Notes under the pieces: model-generated
Database searches by the model: none
What the model was told of the DNA's origin: nothing
Seen by the model: only the letters and a program-made list of their open reading frames with translations
Made by a program: the position numbers and the translations under genes
Part shown: piece after piece, positions 14,901 through 27,900 of the stretch
Layout: every line of letters begins with the position of its first letter
Numbering within the stretch: position 1 is the first letter of the stretch
Source of the DNA: Coturnix japonica
Lineage: Eukaryota > Chordata > Aves > Galliformes > Phasianidae
Assembly (NCBI RefSeq): GCF_001577835.2
Contig: NC_029521.1
Span: forward strand, 14,911,830-14,975,829
Direction of reading: 5' to 3'
Length of the DNA: 64,000 bases

Positions 14901-15909
14901 TTTTCAGTAGTAAGGATAGGGCAGGGCATTCACATAGAGAGACTGATCTGGTAATCTTGGGGGTAGAGTTGGTTTCTTTGTTTTTGGGGGGAGAGGGGAT
15001 TTATTCCTTTACTTTAGAGCATTACTTTACTTAATATAAGTGATTACAGGGTTTTATACCTGGGAACAGAGAACATGAATGATGATCACACAGAAGAAAA
15101 CTGGGATTCTTTATGCTGGAAGGTTTTATACCTGTGAGGCACGAAACAAATCCTGTCATTTTACAGACTGGAGGTTTGAGGTCAAGGTCGTGTTAGGGAG
15201 TTGCCCCGAGATAGGCAAGAAATCTGCGAATGGGCCATGAACTGAATTTGGATTTTTGATTGCTGGACCAGAGACTTGTTGGCTGTAATATCCTTCATAG
15301 TTTGTCTGCAGCTATTACAATCCTCTTTTCTTGTTCTATGTTTTTTCTTCCATAGGCTTTTATTTCTAATCTATTTCTGCCTACACGTTCTTGTTCATGA
15401 TACCTTCTTGCTTGTTGACTTCTAGCTTTCTTGCATTGTTTGCTGATGTTTCTCCCTTGGTTAACAGCAGTTGCAACAATGTTATTGAGCTCTGATACTT
15501 AGTAAGCAGTACAAAATCCAAAAGTAGCGAGTCAGTTGCACTCTACAGTTAGAATCCCAGTGTTAACAGCTTTCTGCTGTTTGGGCTCAGTGTGCTACAG
15601 TTTTCATATTGCAAATGCATTCTTCGAGAAGAAAAAATACTTGTGTTGCACTTGTATACAACAGCAATGTGTAAATTAATGGTGGGCTATTAATGTGGGG
15701 AAAGCAAATTATGTTATATGCTTCTGTCTTCTCTGTTTCTGTGATAGGTGGTCTATGAGTTGCCCATTCGAAGTCAGTGGTGCTTTGATGTCCAGTGGTG
15801 TCCTAGGAACCCATCAGTCTTCTCTGCTGCCACTTTTGATGGATGGATCAACATTTACTCTGTTATGGGTGGGAACTTAGAAGCTCAGCAGAAGACACAG
15901 GCTGACAAG
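8943..15909 (+). CDS. SEC31B: SEC31B exons 2-9: N-terminal WD40 propeller (residues 1-347)
   Basis: These eight exons encode the beta-propeller that forms COPII cage vertices. Visible WD-type motifs include [38 protein letters not shown] and [29 protein letters not shown] and [16 protein letters not shown] are close to human SEC31A. Exon 8 ends at a weak GTACTT donor (13834) yet joins in frame to exon 9 ([11 protein letters not shown]), as in the paralogue. An 11-nt 5' UTR stub (8933-8942) precedes the ATG. Confidence 0.95.
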
Positions 15910-18900
15910 GTAAAGGACACAGAGGTTAATATAACTGGTACCTCCGTAGCATGGTGGTATGGTTTGTTAGTATATTTTAAGGTTTAGGGAAACTGATCTA
16001 TTAAATTTTAGCTGTTGCTTTAGGAAACGGTCTTTCTTTGGAGTGAGCTTCCTTTCAAGTGACCGAGTGACTTGAAAAATAAAACATATAGATCTTGCCT
16101 GTGAACCTTACCTTGCTGAGGTTTGTGTTGCTTCCTTTCAGACATTCTAGTCAGCTGCATTTTGGAGCTATGTCCTATGATCCAGTCAAGCTTATCCTTA
16201 GCAAACACCAAATCTATTCCAATAATTTTAAAAATGAAGAATGCTTGTAACAGCATTGTATATATTCTCACCAACTTCCTAAATGTCAGAAATCCAGATC
16301 AGAGATCAATTTTGACATACTTCTGCCTGGGCAATAAAGTCTGGAGAAATTATTTCACCAGCTTCGTCGAAGTCTTATAAAAGCTTGAGAAAGTCCTTAA
16401 ATCAAACTTATTTGAAAGACCCAGCAATGAGCAATACAGGAGACAGATTGACAACTTTTGACCATGTTTTGTCACTGTCTTGTGTAAAACAAGTAATTTT
16501 GTAATCTCTGTTTCTTATGAGCTGGATGCTACGCCAAGCAGTGTTTGTTGGAGAGTTTTGTCTCACTAATGAAAACTTTAAAAGTCGCAGAAGGTGAAGC
16601 TTTGAGAAATAATTTTGAGGACTGTTTGGTAAACCATTTGTCTTACAAAGGGCTTGGGTGTATTTCAGAAAGATGTTCTGTCATTGTCTCTCTCCTTGCT
16701 GATGAAGAAAGTAATTAATTATTAGCAGTGGGGTTTTTTTTGTGCTTAGTCCATTACAGAGAGAAATTGAATTATACCTTATCCCCTTTTCCATCTGATC
16801 CTAGATCTCTTCCTCCTTCAACAACCTGGATCCCTTTGGCACAGGACAGACCCTTCCTCCCTTGCAGGTGCCTGAGCAAGTAGCTCAAACCACCTTGATT
16901 CCACCATTAAAAAAGCCTCCCAAGTGGATTCGCAGACCTGTGGGTGTTTCATTTGCAGTAAGTAAATGGAGTATCCTTCACTGAAAATGCTTCTAGTGTC
17001 TTCTAGTGATGTAACCCCTTTCTCTAGCAAAACCTTCTTCTGATTTTCCTGCTGCTACTTGTTTTGGTGTTTGCTTAAGATACAGTGTGTTTTCCTGTCT
17101 GGGGAAGCTCTTCTGCACAACATTTGGGTGTATTTCCAACAAGAAAGGGTCCTATGGCAGAGAAAATGAGTCTAAGTAGAAGTTAACAGAGCTAAGAGAC
17201 TCATAAATCCTGTCCTTGTAGGCTGTGATATGCATTTCTGTTCTGTCTTTCTCCTCTCTATCCAGTATTTAATTTTTTTCCCCCCTCTTTTCCTCCCAAA
17301 TCAAAACTCCTTATTTCTTCAGCCCGTCTTGACTTGTTCTCTGTCTACTGCTTACTATTTGCATGATGGTTTTCATTGTTGCAGCCTGCCTCTCAGACGA
17401 GAACAAACAGTTCCAAATGGTACTTTTTCCTTTGTGCATCTATGACGTTTGCAATTAGCAATGCCTGACAACACATACATGAGTGACATGTTTATCAGCA
17501 GGAATTACTGATGCTTCATTTGAAGGACTCCGTCTGTGTTCCTTCTATACATATACATGAAACTTTGGGTTCTATTTGATCACAGCTGGAGCTTGAGTCA
17601 GCCTTGATAAATGAAGAGTTAAGTAAAATTGTTAAATGTAAAAATGCTTATTTTGTCTCTTTCTGTCTTTCTCAGTTTGGAGGAAAACTGATTACCTTTG
17701 GTTTTACCAAAGCTCCTGGGCAGCAAATACAGCAGACTTACTCACACCAAGTTTTTATCAGTCAAGTTACTACTGAAACCGAATTTCTGCTCCGGTCCAA
17801 AGAACTGCAGATGGCTCTGCAGTCAGGAAACCTCCTTGATTACTGTGAGAGCAAGATCCATACAGCCAAGTTGAAGTATGAGGAGAACCTGTGGAAATTC
17901 CTTAAGGTCAGATACCTCTGGTGAAGTACGGGGTCAATTCTGTTATGTGTTTGTGTATGGGAAAGTATTGGGATCTTTTCAATAGTACAACATTTGCATA
18001 GTCAGTTTGATCTCTTGAATAAGGTGACCAATCGCTGTCTTAAGTGGTGACAGGAGTCTCCATTGCAAGGATCATTGCAACCATGTTTTTAGTAGCATTG
18101 GGTGTGATATTTCAAACTGTCACTCTGCTGAGTTCCTATAATCTGACTAGCCTTTGGTCCTGTGAAACCACTCCAGGGCAGGCAAGATTCAATACTACTA
18201 TCTTAAACTACAAACCAAACATGTTAATTCTGTTCAAAATAATGTCCTGCATGACCATTTCTGCATTTGCAGGAACAGTTTCTGACTGTTTACAAGTATC
18301 AGGTCTATGTACAGATTGTTCAGTCTTGTAGTAGTAGAGGAACAACCTCAAAGAGTTACTGAAATAGTTGGATCTCCTGGCAGGATATTAATCGGTCATT
18401 AAATCATACAGGTAGCACATGCACTGGGCTCTGTACAGCCTGAGGGAATTTCTGAGTCTGTCTGAAATCCCTGCTCAGAAAGCTTCTCTAACAACTAATT
18501 TGCTGCTTTTTCTGTTGAAGCCAACTAGGAGTTCGTGCAACCGCACTTTAATTTTCATCCAAGCTTAGATTGGTCCACTGTCTCTGTGCAGAGATTAGAT
18601 CAGGAAATTCTGGACTATCCAGGGAATTAATGGCCAAGAGTACTAAATATGCACCTGCATAGACCTGATGCTTGGTTGCCACTTACTTCTAACTTTATAG
18701 CAAGCTTGAATGTTACCCTTTTATTGTTACTGCAGTTTAAATTCTATACAGTTTCCCACTGTGTACTGGGTGTGCTTGTCATAATTATTTATCTGTAAGC
18801 TGAGCTCTAGATTTTGCTGCTGCTAGAAGTAGTTAGCTATTGGAAGTGTGTAGATGTGTAGGATTTTACACATTTTCTTTTTCAATGTTCTTTGGGATTC

Positions 18901-21900
18901 AGGTGAACCTGGAGCAGGAATCTAGGACTAAACTCCTCAAGCTGCTGGGCTACAGTAAAGAGGACCTGCAAAAAAAGGTAAGGAGACTTTTGTTATAGAG
19001 AGGCCTTTACAGGGCTAAATCTTCTGCTGGAACATTATAGGATTCCTATTGGAAATGAGTTTATGTCCTCATGGTACACAAAGGACTGAACTGTATGATA
19101 TTTCAGTTGAAGGGCACTTGTAGTATCCCTCAGACTGAAACCTGCTGCAACGGGTAGGGAACATAAGCAAGAGTTATTCTGTGGTTTCTTTTAGGACTGC
19201 ACTAGGAATGCTGGATCAGCCCAGATTCATTCCTCCTGACCTGAAGCTGTACAAAGGCCTCCTTGTCCTGCATTGCACTTGGCAATTTTCTTTTTAGATC
19301 TTAAATGGTAAAGTTGATCAAGACGTCTAACAAATGTAACTAAACCTCTACAGAGAGTCCTTGTCCTCAGAGCTCAAAGATGAACTGTTTATCACAAAGA
19401 GGTGCTTTGAGAGAGGCATGGTAGAAAGAAAGTCCAAAATGTCTGTTCAGATCTTTTTTCTGATTGTGCTGGTCAACTGGGCCCAAGTTCTCAGAGTTGC
19501 CATTAAAATGAATATGTAGACTCTAGTAAGGGTACAGCAGTAGCTTTACTGGATCAGACAAAAATGGTCTTGAGCCCTATTATCTTACTTCTAGTCGATG
19601 CTCAGTGAGGTGTATAACAGCAGCACAGCTGTGAGAGCTTCTAGCATCAAGCTCTGCATCAGTCAGGAAGGTGACAGATAAAGTTACCACACTAGTTGGA
19701 ACAGCAGCAGTGTGGACAAGTCTCTGAAAAGGCTAAGTAATGTCTGCCATGTGGCCAGCCAGGAACAGGGAAATAGAACTTTTCACACAGGTGGAAAAGC
19801 CAGGGAATTGTCTAGAAATTATTAGTCACTTGGTGTCTTTGCTGCTATCATGGTTAACCTTTACCTTGTGAATATCTGTTTCTTTTCTAGATCACCTCAT
19901 GTCTGAGTAATGGGATCCCAGATAAACAGCCCCTTCCTGAGGCAGATGATACAAACACTGCACATCCAGATCAGGTATGTTCTGTACCTCTTAACAATCT
20001 GGGAGATCAGTGGAGGGTAGAGTGAACAGAATGGTTTAGTTCCAGCCACAGGTTGTTGGGCTCAATGCAGGAATCACAGAGGGCAGCTCACAGGCCTGTC
20101 AGACTTTCACGGGGTCAGACTCAGTGATCTTAGCTGTCCCTTCTAGTTTTTAAACAAATCGGCAAATGATAAAGATGGACTCCTGGCTATTAACACTGCA
20201 AGAGGGCTTGCTTCACCAGCGTTGATTTCTTCAGTGATAGACTTAGTCTCAGCCCAGCTGAACTTCATACTGCAGTTCTGGATTTCCTCTGTGAAGATTC
20301 TGCTGTGGTATTTGTTCTGCATTTCTTTCCTTTTCACTTCTATCCTTTGAAATGTATTTTCACGTTAATTTGAGAAGGTTAGCTTCAAATGTTTCCCAGT
20401 GCCTGCTTCAGCATCCTCTGTAAATTATGTTCTTCTAAGGAATCTAAAGCTGCTATCCTCAATGTAGTAATTTTGAGCACTTGTTGAGATACTCTAGGGA
20501 TAGCAGTTGTGTCCTACATTCCTACTGAGCAGCAAGCATGTATGTGATCCTACCTGTTATTTATACGCATCTCCTGCTGGGCTTATCCCTATTCCATGCA
20601 GAACTGTTCAGCTTGCTTACAGGCAGACCATTGAATGCAGGGAAACTGGACAGCATTATTGTTGTCATTGCATGTCTTACACTGTCATTTTCCTAAAGCA
20701 TGGTCAATAGCAACACTGCTCTTCTTGGTGCCTCAGTAAAACTAAGCACACTGATAGAGCAGCAGCAGGAGGCACGAAGGGTTTCCAAGCAGAAATCCAG
20801 ATTTATGCGATCATTGTCAACCAAATGTGAAGCAGCCTCATCCCACCCTGCAGACCATCAAACTGTTATGGGTAGGATCTGTGTGTTCAATGAATAAATT
20901 AACCTCTTGCTCTCTTTGCACAGCTTTTAATGAATTCCAGTGATGATGTAGCTGCTCTTTCCTCCTCTTCAGCCTTTTTTGACAACCTTGTCCCACAGAA
21001 TATGAGCACGTTGGATATTCCTGTCACAGAAGGTATGTTACCTGAAATGCATTTTTGCCACCTTAGAAAAAGCAAGGATGGTGACACAAAATTCTAAAGA
21101 GACCGGGTAGAATCTGGTCCACTCCAGCAAATGATTATCTGTTAAATAGAACACCCACTGCACTGTCGTGCAACTTTTATATATATTTTGTAAATAAATA
21201 CTCTTTACAGATAAGAGGCCTATTTAAAGCATGGGAGAATCGTGTAGATGGTGGAAGACTTACTGTCAAGTCAGTGGAGTTTTTTGTTTGATTGTTTTAG
21301 TTTTTAGATGCAAAACCTGATTTGTGTTTCCAAATCTTCCTTTATTTGGACTTCCATATGTTACTGTTTCTTACTATCTGCTCTTTGCTACAGTCATGAT
21401 CATGCATTTGGATGATGCCCCTGTAGTCTGACTCTGCTTTCTCACCTCTACAGATACCGATGGACTGATCAGCCAAGCTCTTTTGCTGGGGAATTTTGAG
21501 GGTGCTGTGGAGCTGTGCATGCGGGCAGAGCGATTTGCTGATGCCATCATCTTAGCTATTGCTGGTGGGGAGAACCTCCTAAAAGAGACCCAGAAGCGCT
21601 ACTTTGCCAAGCAGAAGACTAAACTCTCCCTGGTTAGTGACAGTTTTGTGTGCTCACTGAACAGGATATGATGGTTGATATCATGGCAGATGTTTGTGTA
21701 TATATTGTGTAGTGAGGTGGTTACTACACACACTGGGAAGTATTCCTGAAGTACTCTTCTTTGGATGTGTGTGAAGACCTCTTCTTTGGATGTGCTTGCT
21801 TGAGCAGTCATATTGTCTTAGTCTTCAGTGAGTGATAAGCCTTCTTTTTCCCCTTGCAGCTACTTTCCTCCATTGTGCAGCAGAAGTGGCAAGATATTGT

Positions 21901-24900
21901 TTGCACATGTGATCTACAGAGCTGGAAGGAGGCACTGGCCATCTTGTTAACATACTCAAAGCATGAGGACTATGCTCAGCTCTGTGGTATGCAGTGAATT
22001 GTGTATATTCCACCTGAAAGGGATTCCCTTCCCTTTTAAGTTTCAGAGATGAATTATTGATGGTTTGAATTCAATAGTTTCCTCAGTCTTGTTAAAAAAG
22101 CCAAACATGCTTAGCAACTGGTTGTTCTGAGAAGGCAGTGTTAGGGGGCAACCTACTGACTGAGTCTGAATCACGAAGTCGCAGGGGTTGGAAGAGACCT
22201 CAAGAGATCATTAAGTCCAGTCCTGCTGCTAAAGCCAGTAAGAAATACTGTTTAACTGGTGAATAGCACCTGGGAAACGGAAACAACTTGGCAACATTGG
22301 AGAGGTTCCGTCATTTCATGCATGTGAGATGACATCTTGAAATGCATGAGAACATGGCATCTAATACAGACCAAATAGTAGGGCTGGAAGGTTGCTGTGG
22401 CAGTGGTGATATGGTTGTTGCATCTTAACTTCTATCTCTTAGCTTTTGCTAAACATGGATAACTGCCAGGCTATTTACTGTCTCTATCACTACACACTAC
22501 TGTTGCCTCCAGATACCCACATCTTTTTGGAAAAAAGAGTGTTGAGGTTTCTTGTCATGTTCATTATTTTTAAGGGTTTTTTCCTTCTTCTATATGACCA
22601 GACAGACATAAAAAGTGAAAGATGTGTAAGAAATGACTTCTCTTTTCAATCAAATTGACTTTGTGATTCCTTAGTGCCCATTTTTCTGTGTTATCATAGA
22701 ATTGGATGCAGATGCAAAGCTGTAAATACCTTTTTATACCAGGACAGTGTAAGATTGCCAAGAGAGGACCGTGAGGGTTAATGAACTCTTCAAAATGTAA
22801 GTGTTAAATATCAACTGTGTTTCTTCCTTTTAGACATGCTGGGCTCCCGCCTAGAATTGGAAGGAGACGCAGCCCTATCCAATGATGCCTGCCTCTGTTA
22901 TATCTCGTCAGGCAATGTGGAGAGGTTGGTGGAATGCTGGGTAAAAAGCCATGAGACTTCATCACCCCTTGCCTTGCAGGTACCAATGTTATGATGTTGA
23001 TTTGACTCTCTCTAGGCCAGTTTGGTAACATTAATCTGCTTGCGTTATCACATCAAATCATAGAATGGTTTGGATGGAAGGGACCTGTAATATCATCTCG
23101 TTCCAACCTCCCTGCTATAGGCAGGGACGCTTCCCTCTAAGCCAGGTTGCTTAAATTCCCATCCAGCCTGGCCTGGAATGCATCTGAGGAGAGGACATTC
23201 ACAACCTCACTGGGCAACCTGTTCCAGTGTCTCATCACCTTCACAGTAAAGAATTTCTTCCTCATATCTAATCTAAATCTACCCTTTTCTAGTTTAAAAC
23301 CTTTTCTCCTTGTTCTTTAGCTACCTGCCCTTAGAAATAGACTAGCTGCTGGCTTCCAAAAAACAGTGAAGAGCTGTTCACAGTCACCAGGGTATCTCCT
23401 AGCCTGGACTATGGGCGTACATCTGGAGGTGGCATACGCTCTTAAAATTTATGAGTCTGTGTGTTTGCAGAATACTGCTCATGCTATGCATAAATCCAGC
23501 TATAGATGGGAATTATGGCTTGCACACCTGTCTTTGTACGCTGGTGGCATGTCTTGACTTCCTTAGACTATATCTATAATCTAACTAGTAGTTACCTGGG
23601 AGCATATTTGCTGCTGAATTTAACTGTATAGCTGTAATGCTAAGGTTATCTCGTTCTTCATCCAGAACAGTCTGGCAAAATGAAGTCTAGTTTGTGTTCT
23701 TTGCATTGCAGGTAAAATAACCTTGTGTGGGAAGTCAGACCTTAAAGGTGAATCAGGGTTTCTAAGTCCTAAGTCAGCGCTGTTGCCTGTTACGCTTAAA
23801 GCAGTCCTTGCTAAGTTGCTAACCTGTGCTGTGTCTGTCAGTCACTAGAATGAATTAGTCAAGTCTTCAATACTGACATGTGCTGATAACACCCTCTGCT
23901 ACAGAACTCCCTGGTCTTGAAGCCTGCTAGTAAATAACAGCAACAAAAAGGCCTTTTAAGCATTTCTGATTGTTTGAAACTGGCCTCCTCCCAGTCGTAA
24001 TAACACATACATCATTGAATAGATACAAACTTTGCTTTGATTTGTAGGATTTAAAGGGGCTTTGAATAACTAAAAACTTCCTGGTCTGTTTGTCTGTAGT
24101 AGTTGTTTGTCTTAGTGAATTTCTCCTGATATGGTTATAATCCTTCCTCTTCTAAGCTGATACCTTGGACTCCTAAACTTATGGGAGTAATTACTTAGTA
24201 AAAAGATCATAGCTGATGGTAATGTTCTTGTGGTTTCTCGTTTTCTTTTTCCTTTTACTGTAAAAGTAACTGTCAGGATATGCTTTCTGGTTCCTGATTT
24301 TTCTGCACAAAGTGCACCTTAAGAAATAGTTATCATTGGTAGTATGTGGTGCCAAGTAGAGTAACTTCTGTTCACGTTGGACCCAATGGCAGTTGAAAGG
24401 GAGGAGCCATCTGGTGTTCTCTCAGTATGAGATGGGCCAGTAAAAGAAATCAGATTCTAAATGGTCTGTTTTTTTCGCCCTCTCCCTGCCTATTCAGGAT
24501 CTCATAGAGAAAGTGATGGTGCTGAGCAGGTCCATTGAGATGCTCCGAGGCACAGCAGAAACAGTGCCAGGCCCTGTGTTGGCAGAACAAATCACCCAGT
24601 ATGCCAGCCTTCTGGCATCACAAGGATGCTTGGCAGCTGCAATGAATTACCTTCCCAACAACTCTAAAGAGGTAAGTGAGAAACAGGTTTTTGTAGGAAA
24701 GTGGGGGAAGCGATACTTTTTACAAGTGAGTTTTGGGTTTTACTTGTGTCAGGACTCAAGGTTTCATCTTAATAATGGTAATTCAGGAGTAAAGATGGTG
24801 TTTTGTTTTTCTAAGACATAGCATCTGTATTCATTTGTGTTTTTTTTCTTTGTAGCCCCTTTGATTTGGGGAAAAGGAGAGAAACTTTAGAACTGTAAAA

Positions 24901-27900
24901 TGGTTCCTGGGGAGCATTGCTGGAAGGTAGTTTTCCAGGGAAACTACATCTAGTCCTGAAACTACCTGATAGAAGAGGGGGATGGGAAGGTTACTTTATA
25001 GTTTAAAGTAAATCTGCCCAGTGCCCAAATGCAAGTGGGCCCTGGAGAAAGTATACTGTAAATGTTGGAGGAAGGATCGGTGAGACTTCATCTGCAAGGA
25101 AATATGTCCTAGGTTCTGTCACCTACAGGTTCTTTCTTTACTGCTGACTATTGTGTAAGTGCTTGTTTTGCAAACTGATGCCCAGTGCTCTGGATCAGTC
25201 TGCTTTGAATGCCCCTCACCCCCCTGGTATTCTCCATTTGAGACTCTTGAGGCAATTCTAATGCATGGTTTGTTTCAGCTCCTGATTGAACAGCTCCGAG
25301 ACCGGCTCTTCCACGCTCAAGGAGAGAATGTGGGAAATCAGCCACCACCACCATTCCCCTACGCTCGTGTCAATGTAGGTGTCATGAAGCACACATCTCC
25401 AGCAGCCCAGAGGGGCTCCACCCCTGAAGGAGCAGCACACAAAACAGATCACAGACATCCAGAGAAGGTAAACCTGAAATTCAAGCCCTTGTGGGAGAAG
25501 GAGGAAGGCTACTGGGTTGGGGTAAATGTATAAAGAGCTACGAGATAATGCAGGCTGCAGGCACTGAGGAACTCGTCAATGATACATCCATTCCTGAATT
25601 AAACACAAGTTCTTTGATGATGCAGAAGTGGACTGGATGGCTTCTTTTCAGAAAGCTCTTACCCACATGATAAGGAAAGGGATTGCTCTTCTATATCCAC
25701 CTAACCCTTGGATCTCAGTAAAATTAGTGCACTCTAGCTTCATTTCAGTTCTTGCACAAGAAATTTATGTTCAGAAGGTGTTGCTTCCATTATTTCATTA
25801 TTGTTCCTTTTGGTTGTGCTTCTGGGAAATCACAGCATGGGAACTGGTTCCTAAAGGCTAATCCCCGTGAAAGCCTGAGAATACTATGAAGAGTGTGGTT
25901 CCCAGTTTCATGATAAAGCTATGTGGTGTGAAAGGAAGGGTCATCCAGTCTTGTAACAGCAGGGAGGACAGCATCCAGCCTCCTGCTCTTTGCCTTTTCC
26001 TGCCAGCTACACTTAGGGGTGGAGAGAGGTCCACTGTACTTCTGATAGCAGTGAGGCCTCTGATCCAATCCACCAAAAGCACTGATAAAAAGCAGCATCT
26101 TCTCTTATCTGAGAAGTGAAAGAGATAGAAAGTGAGGCTGTTTTGTGTGTGTGTGTGCATGTGTCCTATATGTCTCTGACCATTTCAAATTTCTTTGTTT
26201 TTTAATTGCAGCCCAATTATCAGCCATCATTTGCCCCTTCAGCACCCTCTCAGCCTTCAGTGCCTTCCTTCTTCCCACCTCAGCCAGTGCCAGCAATGTC
26301 TGCAGCACCTCACCATAATGTCCCTCCCCAGACCAGCACTAGTCCACAAACAAGTGTCTATTCCAGAGGACCGCCATACCCACAGTACAACATGGGCATG
26401 GTTCCAGCAACAGCTTCAGGGCCAGGTAAGCATTGCCTGATAGCTGTTTCCATCATCCAGAAATTCCTTAGATTTTCTTAGACTAAGGCCATAGGCGCAA
26501 GTGACTGCTTTGCCTCTTTCTCACAGGTCTGTTTTACTTGCAAAAAACAAATTAGCAGACAGAGAAGCTTCTCAGCACTTCTGCCTTATCTAGTTCTAGA
26601 AACTGTTGCTGTCCTTCTACTGTTGTTAAGCACATTAGGAATGGAGAAGGCCCTGCTAACCTTGTGGCACTATTTGACTGATGTTGCTTGGGCTATGGGG
26701 AATACTCCTGATGTGGATCATCTAGGGCATGGCTTGAAGAAGAAAGGGCTTACTGGCATGAGGGGAGAGTATCAGTAGTACTTGAGACATAGAACAAATG
26801 CTGCAGATGTACTCTCTTTCTTGTTTTATAGCTCTGTCACAGTCTCAGCCATTCAGCCCAGTAGCCAGACCTGTTGGTCCTGCTCCCTTCCCCAGCCAGC
26901 CACCTCTGTCAGGACAGTCCATGCCCATGGCATCTCCTGGTGTTCTACCATCTGGACCTGCTCTGCTCACTCCAGCCTCAATCCCATCATCTCAGCTTCC
27001 TGCAGCCTGTCCTCTCCCAGTGGCAAGCCAGTCTCCTCTAGGTTTTACGTCAGCACCGTTCAGCAGCCCTATGAACTTGGGGTACCCTCAGGGAGGTCCT
27101 GGAGCTCCATCTGCTAAGCCTCTGCCAGCAGCCAGCCTTCCTCCTCCTCCCATAGGTAAGTACTGCCTGTGTGTACAGGATGCTCCTGGATACTATTTGC
27201 TGTAAGTAGTGGATGTGGGCCTTCTGAGCTCTGGTCTGTCACCTTAGGGACTGGATGTGATGTTATCTGAGGCCAACCTAATAGACACATTGTGCTGAGT
27301 CCTGCTGTGGTCGTGAAATACAGCCGTAATTATGTTTTATTCAGGCTATTCAGCCACTGTCTCTCTGGCTATCGTCACAAGATGCTGTCTTTTCAGGTTC
27401 CCAGTTCACCTTTGAGCAATGGTTTACTCCAGAGGCATCTGGTTTGACTGAAAGGGTGGTAGTTCCCAGGGAATGCATGGTGGAAGGCTTGCTGATCTTA
27501 TCCCTGCTTTTTCTTCCTGTAACTTAAATAAGAAGTGCAGTTGAAATGCTGGGATAGAAAAGTGGTTCTTCTCTGTATGTGGTATACACCTTGCCTAGCT
27601 TCAAGATGAAAGTTCTTGTGCACTGTGCTACAACTCTCCTCATTGTTTATGTTGCCATAAGTCCTTGCCCTAGAATTCTCTTCTAGTTTCCTCTATGCAG
27701 TGCACTAAATCTGGAGCCTGTCCCCTCTGGGTCTGTGGGTTGTGTCCAGCCCAGCCTGCAAGCTGTGTGTGAAGTCCTTACAAGCATGATGAAGCAGCAG
27801 CATAGTGTTGGTCCTAGTTCCCAGTGAATGGGCATTCACTCTGTTTCCCACAACATCAGCCAAGCTGGTGCTTAATAGTTCTTTGCTTGCTCTCTAATGG

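Noticed and set aside
20700-20897. Open frame ([10 protein letters not shown]..) just before SEC31B exon 14, considered as an extra exon
   Set aside because: No splice donor in phase before the real acceptor at 20923, and exons 13 and 14 already join in frame with family-like spacing.
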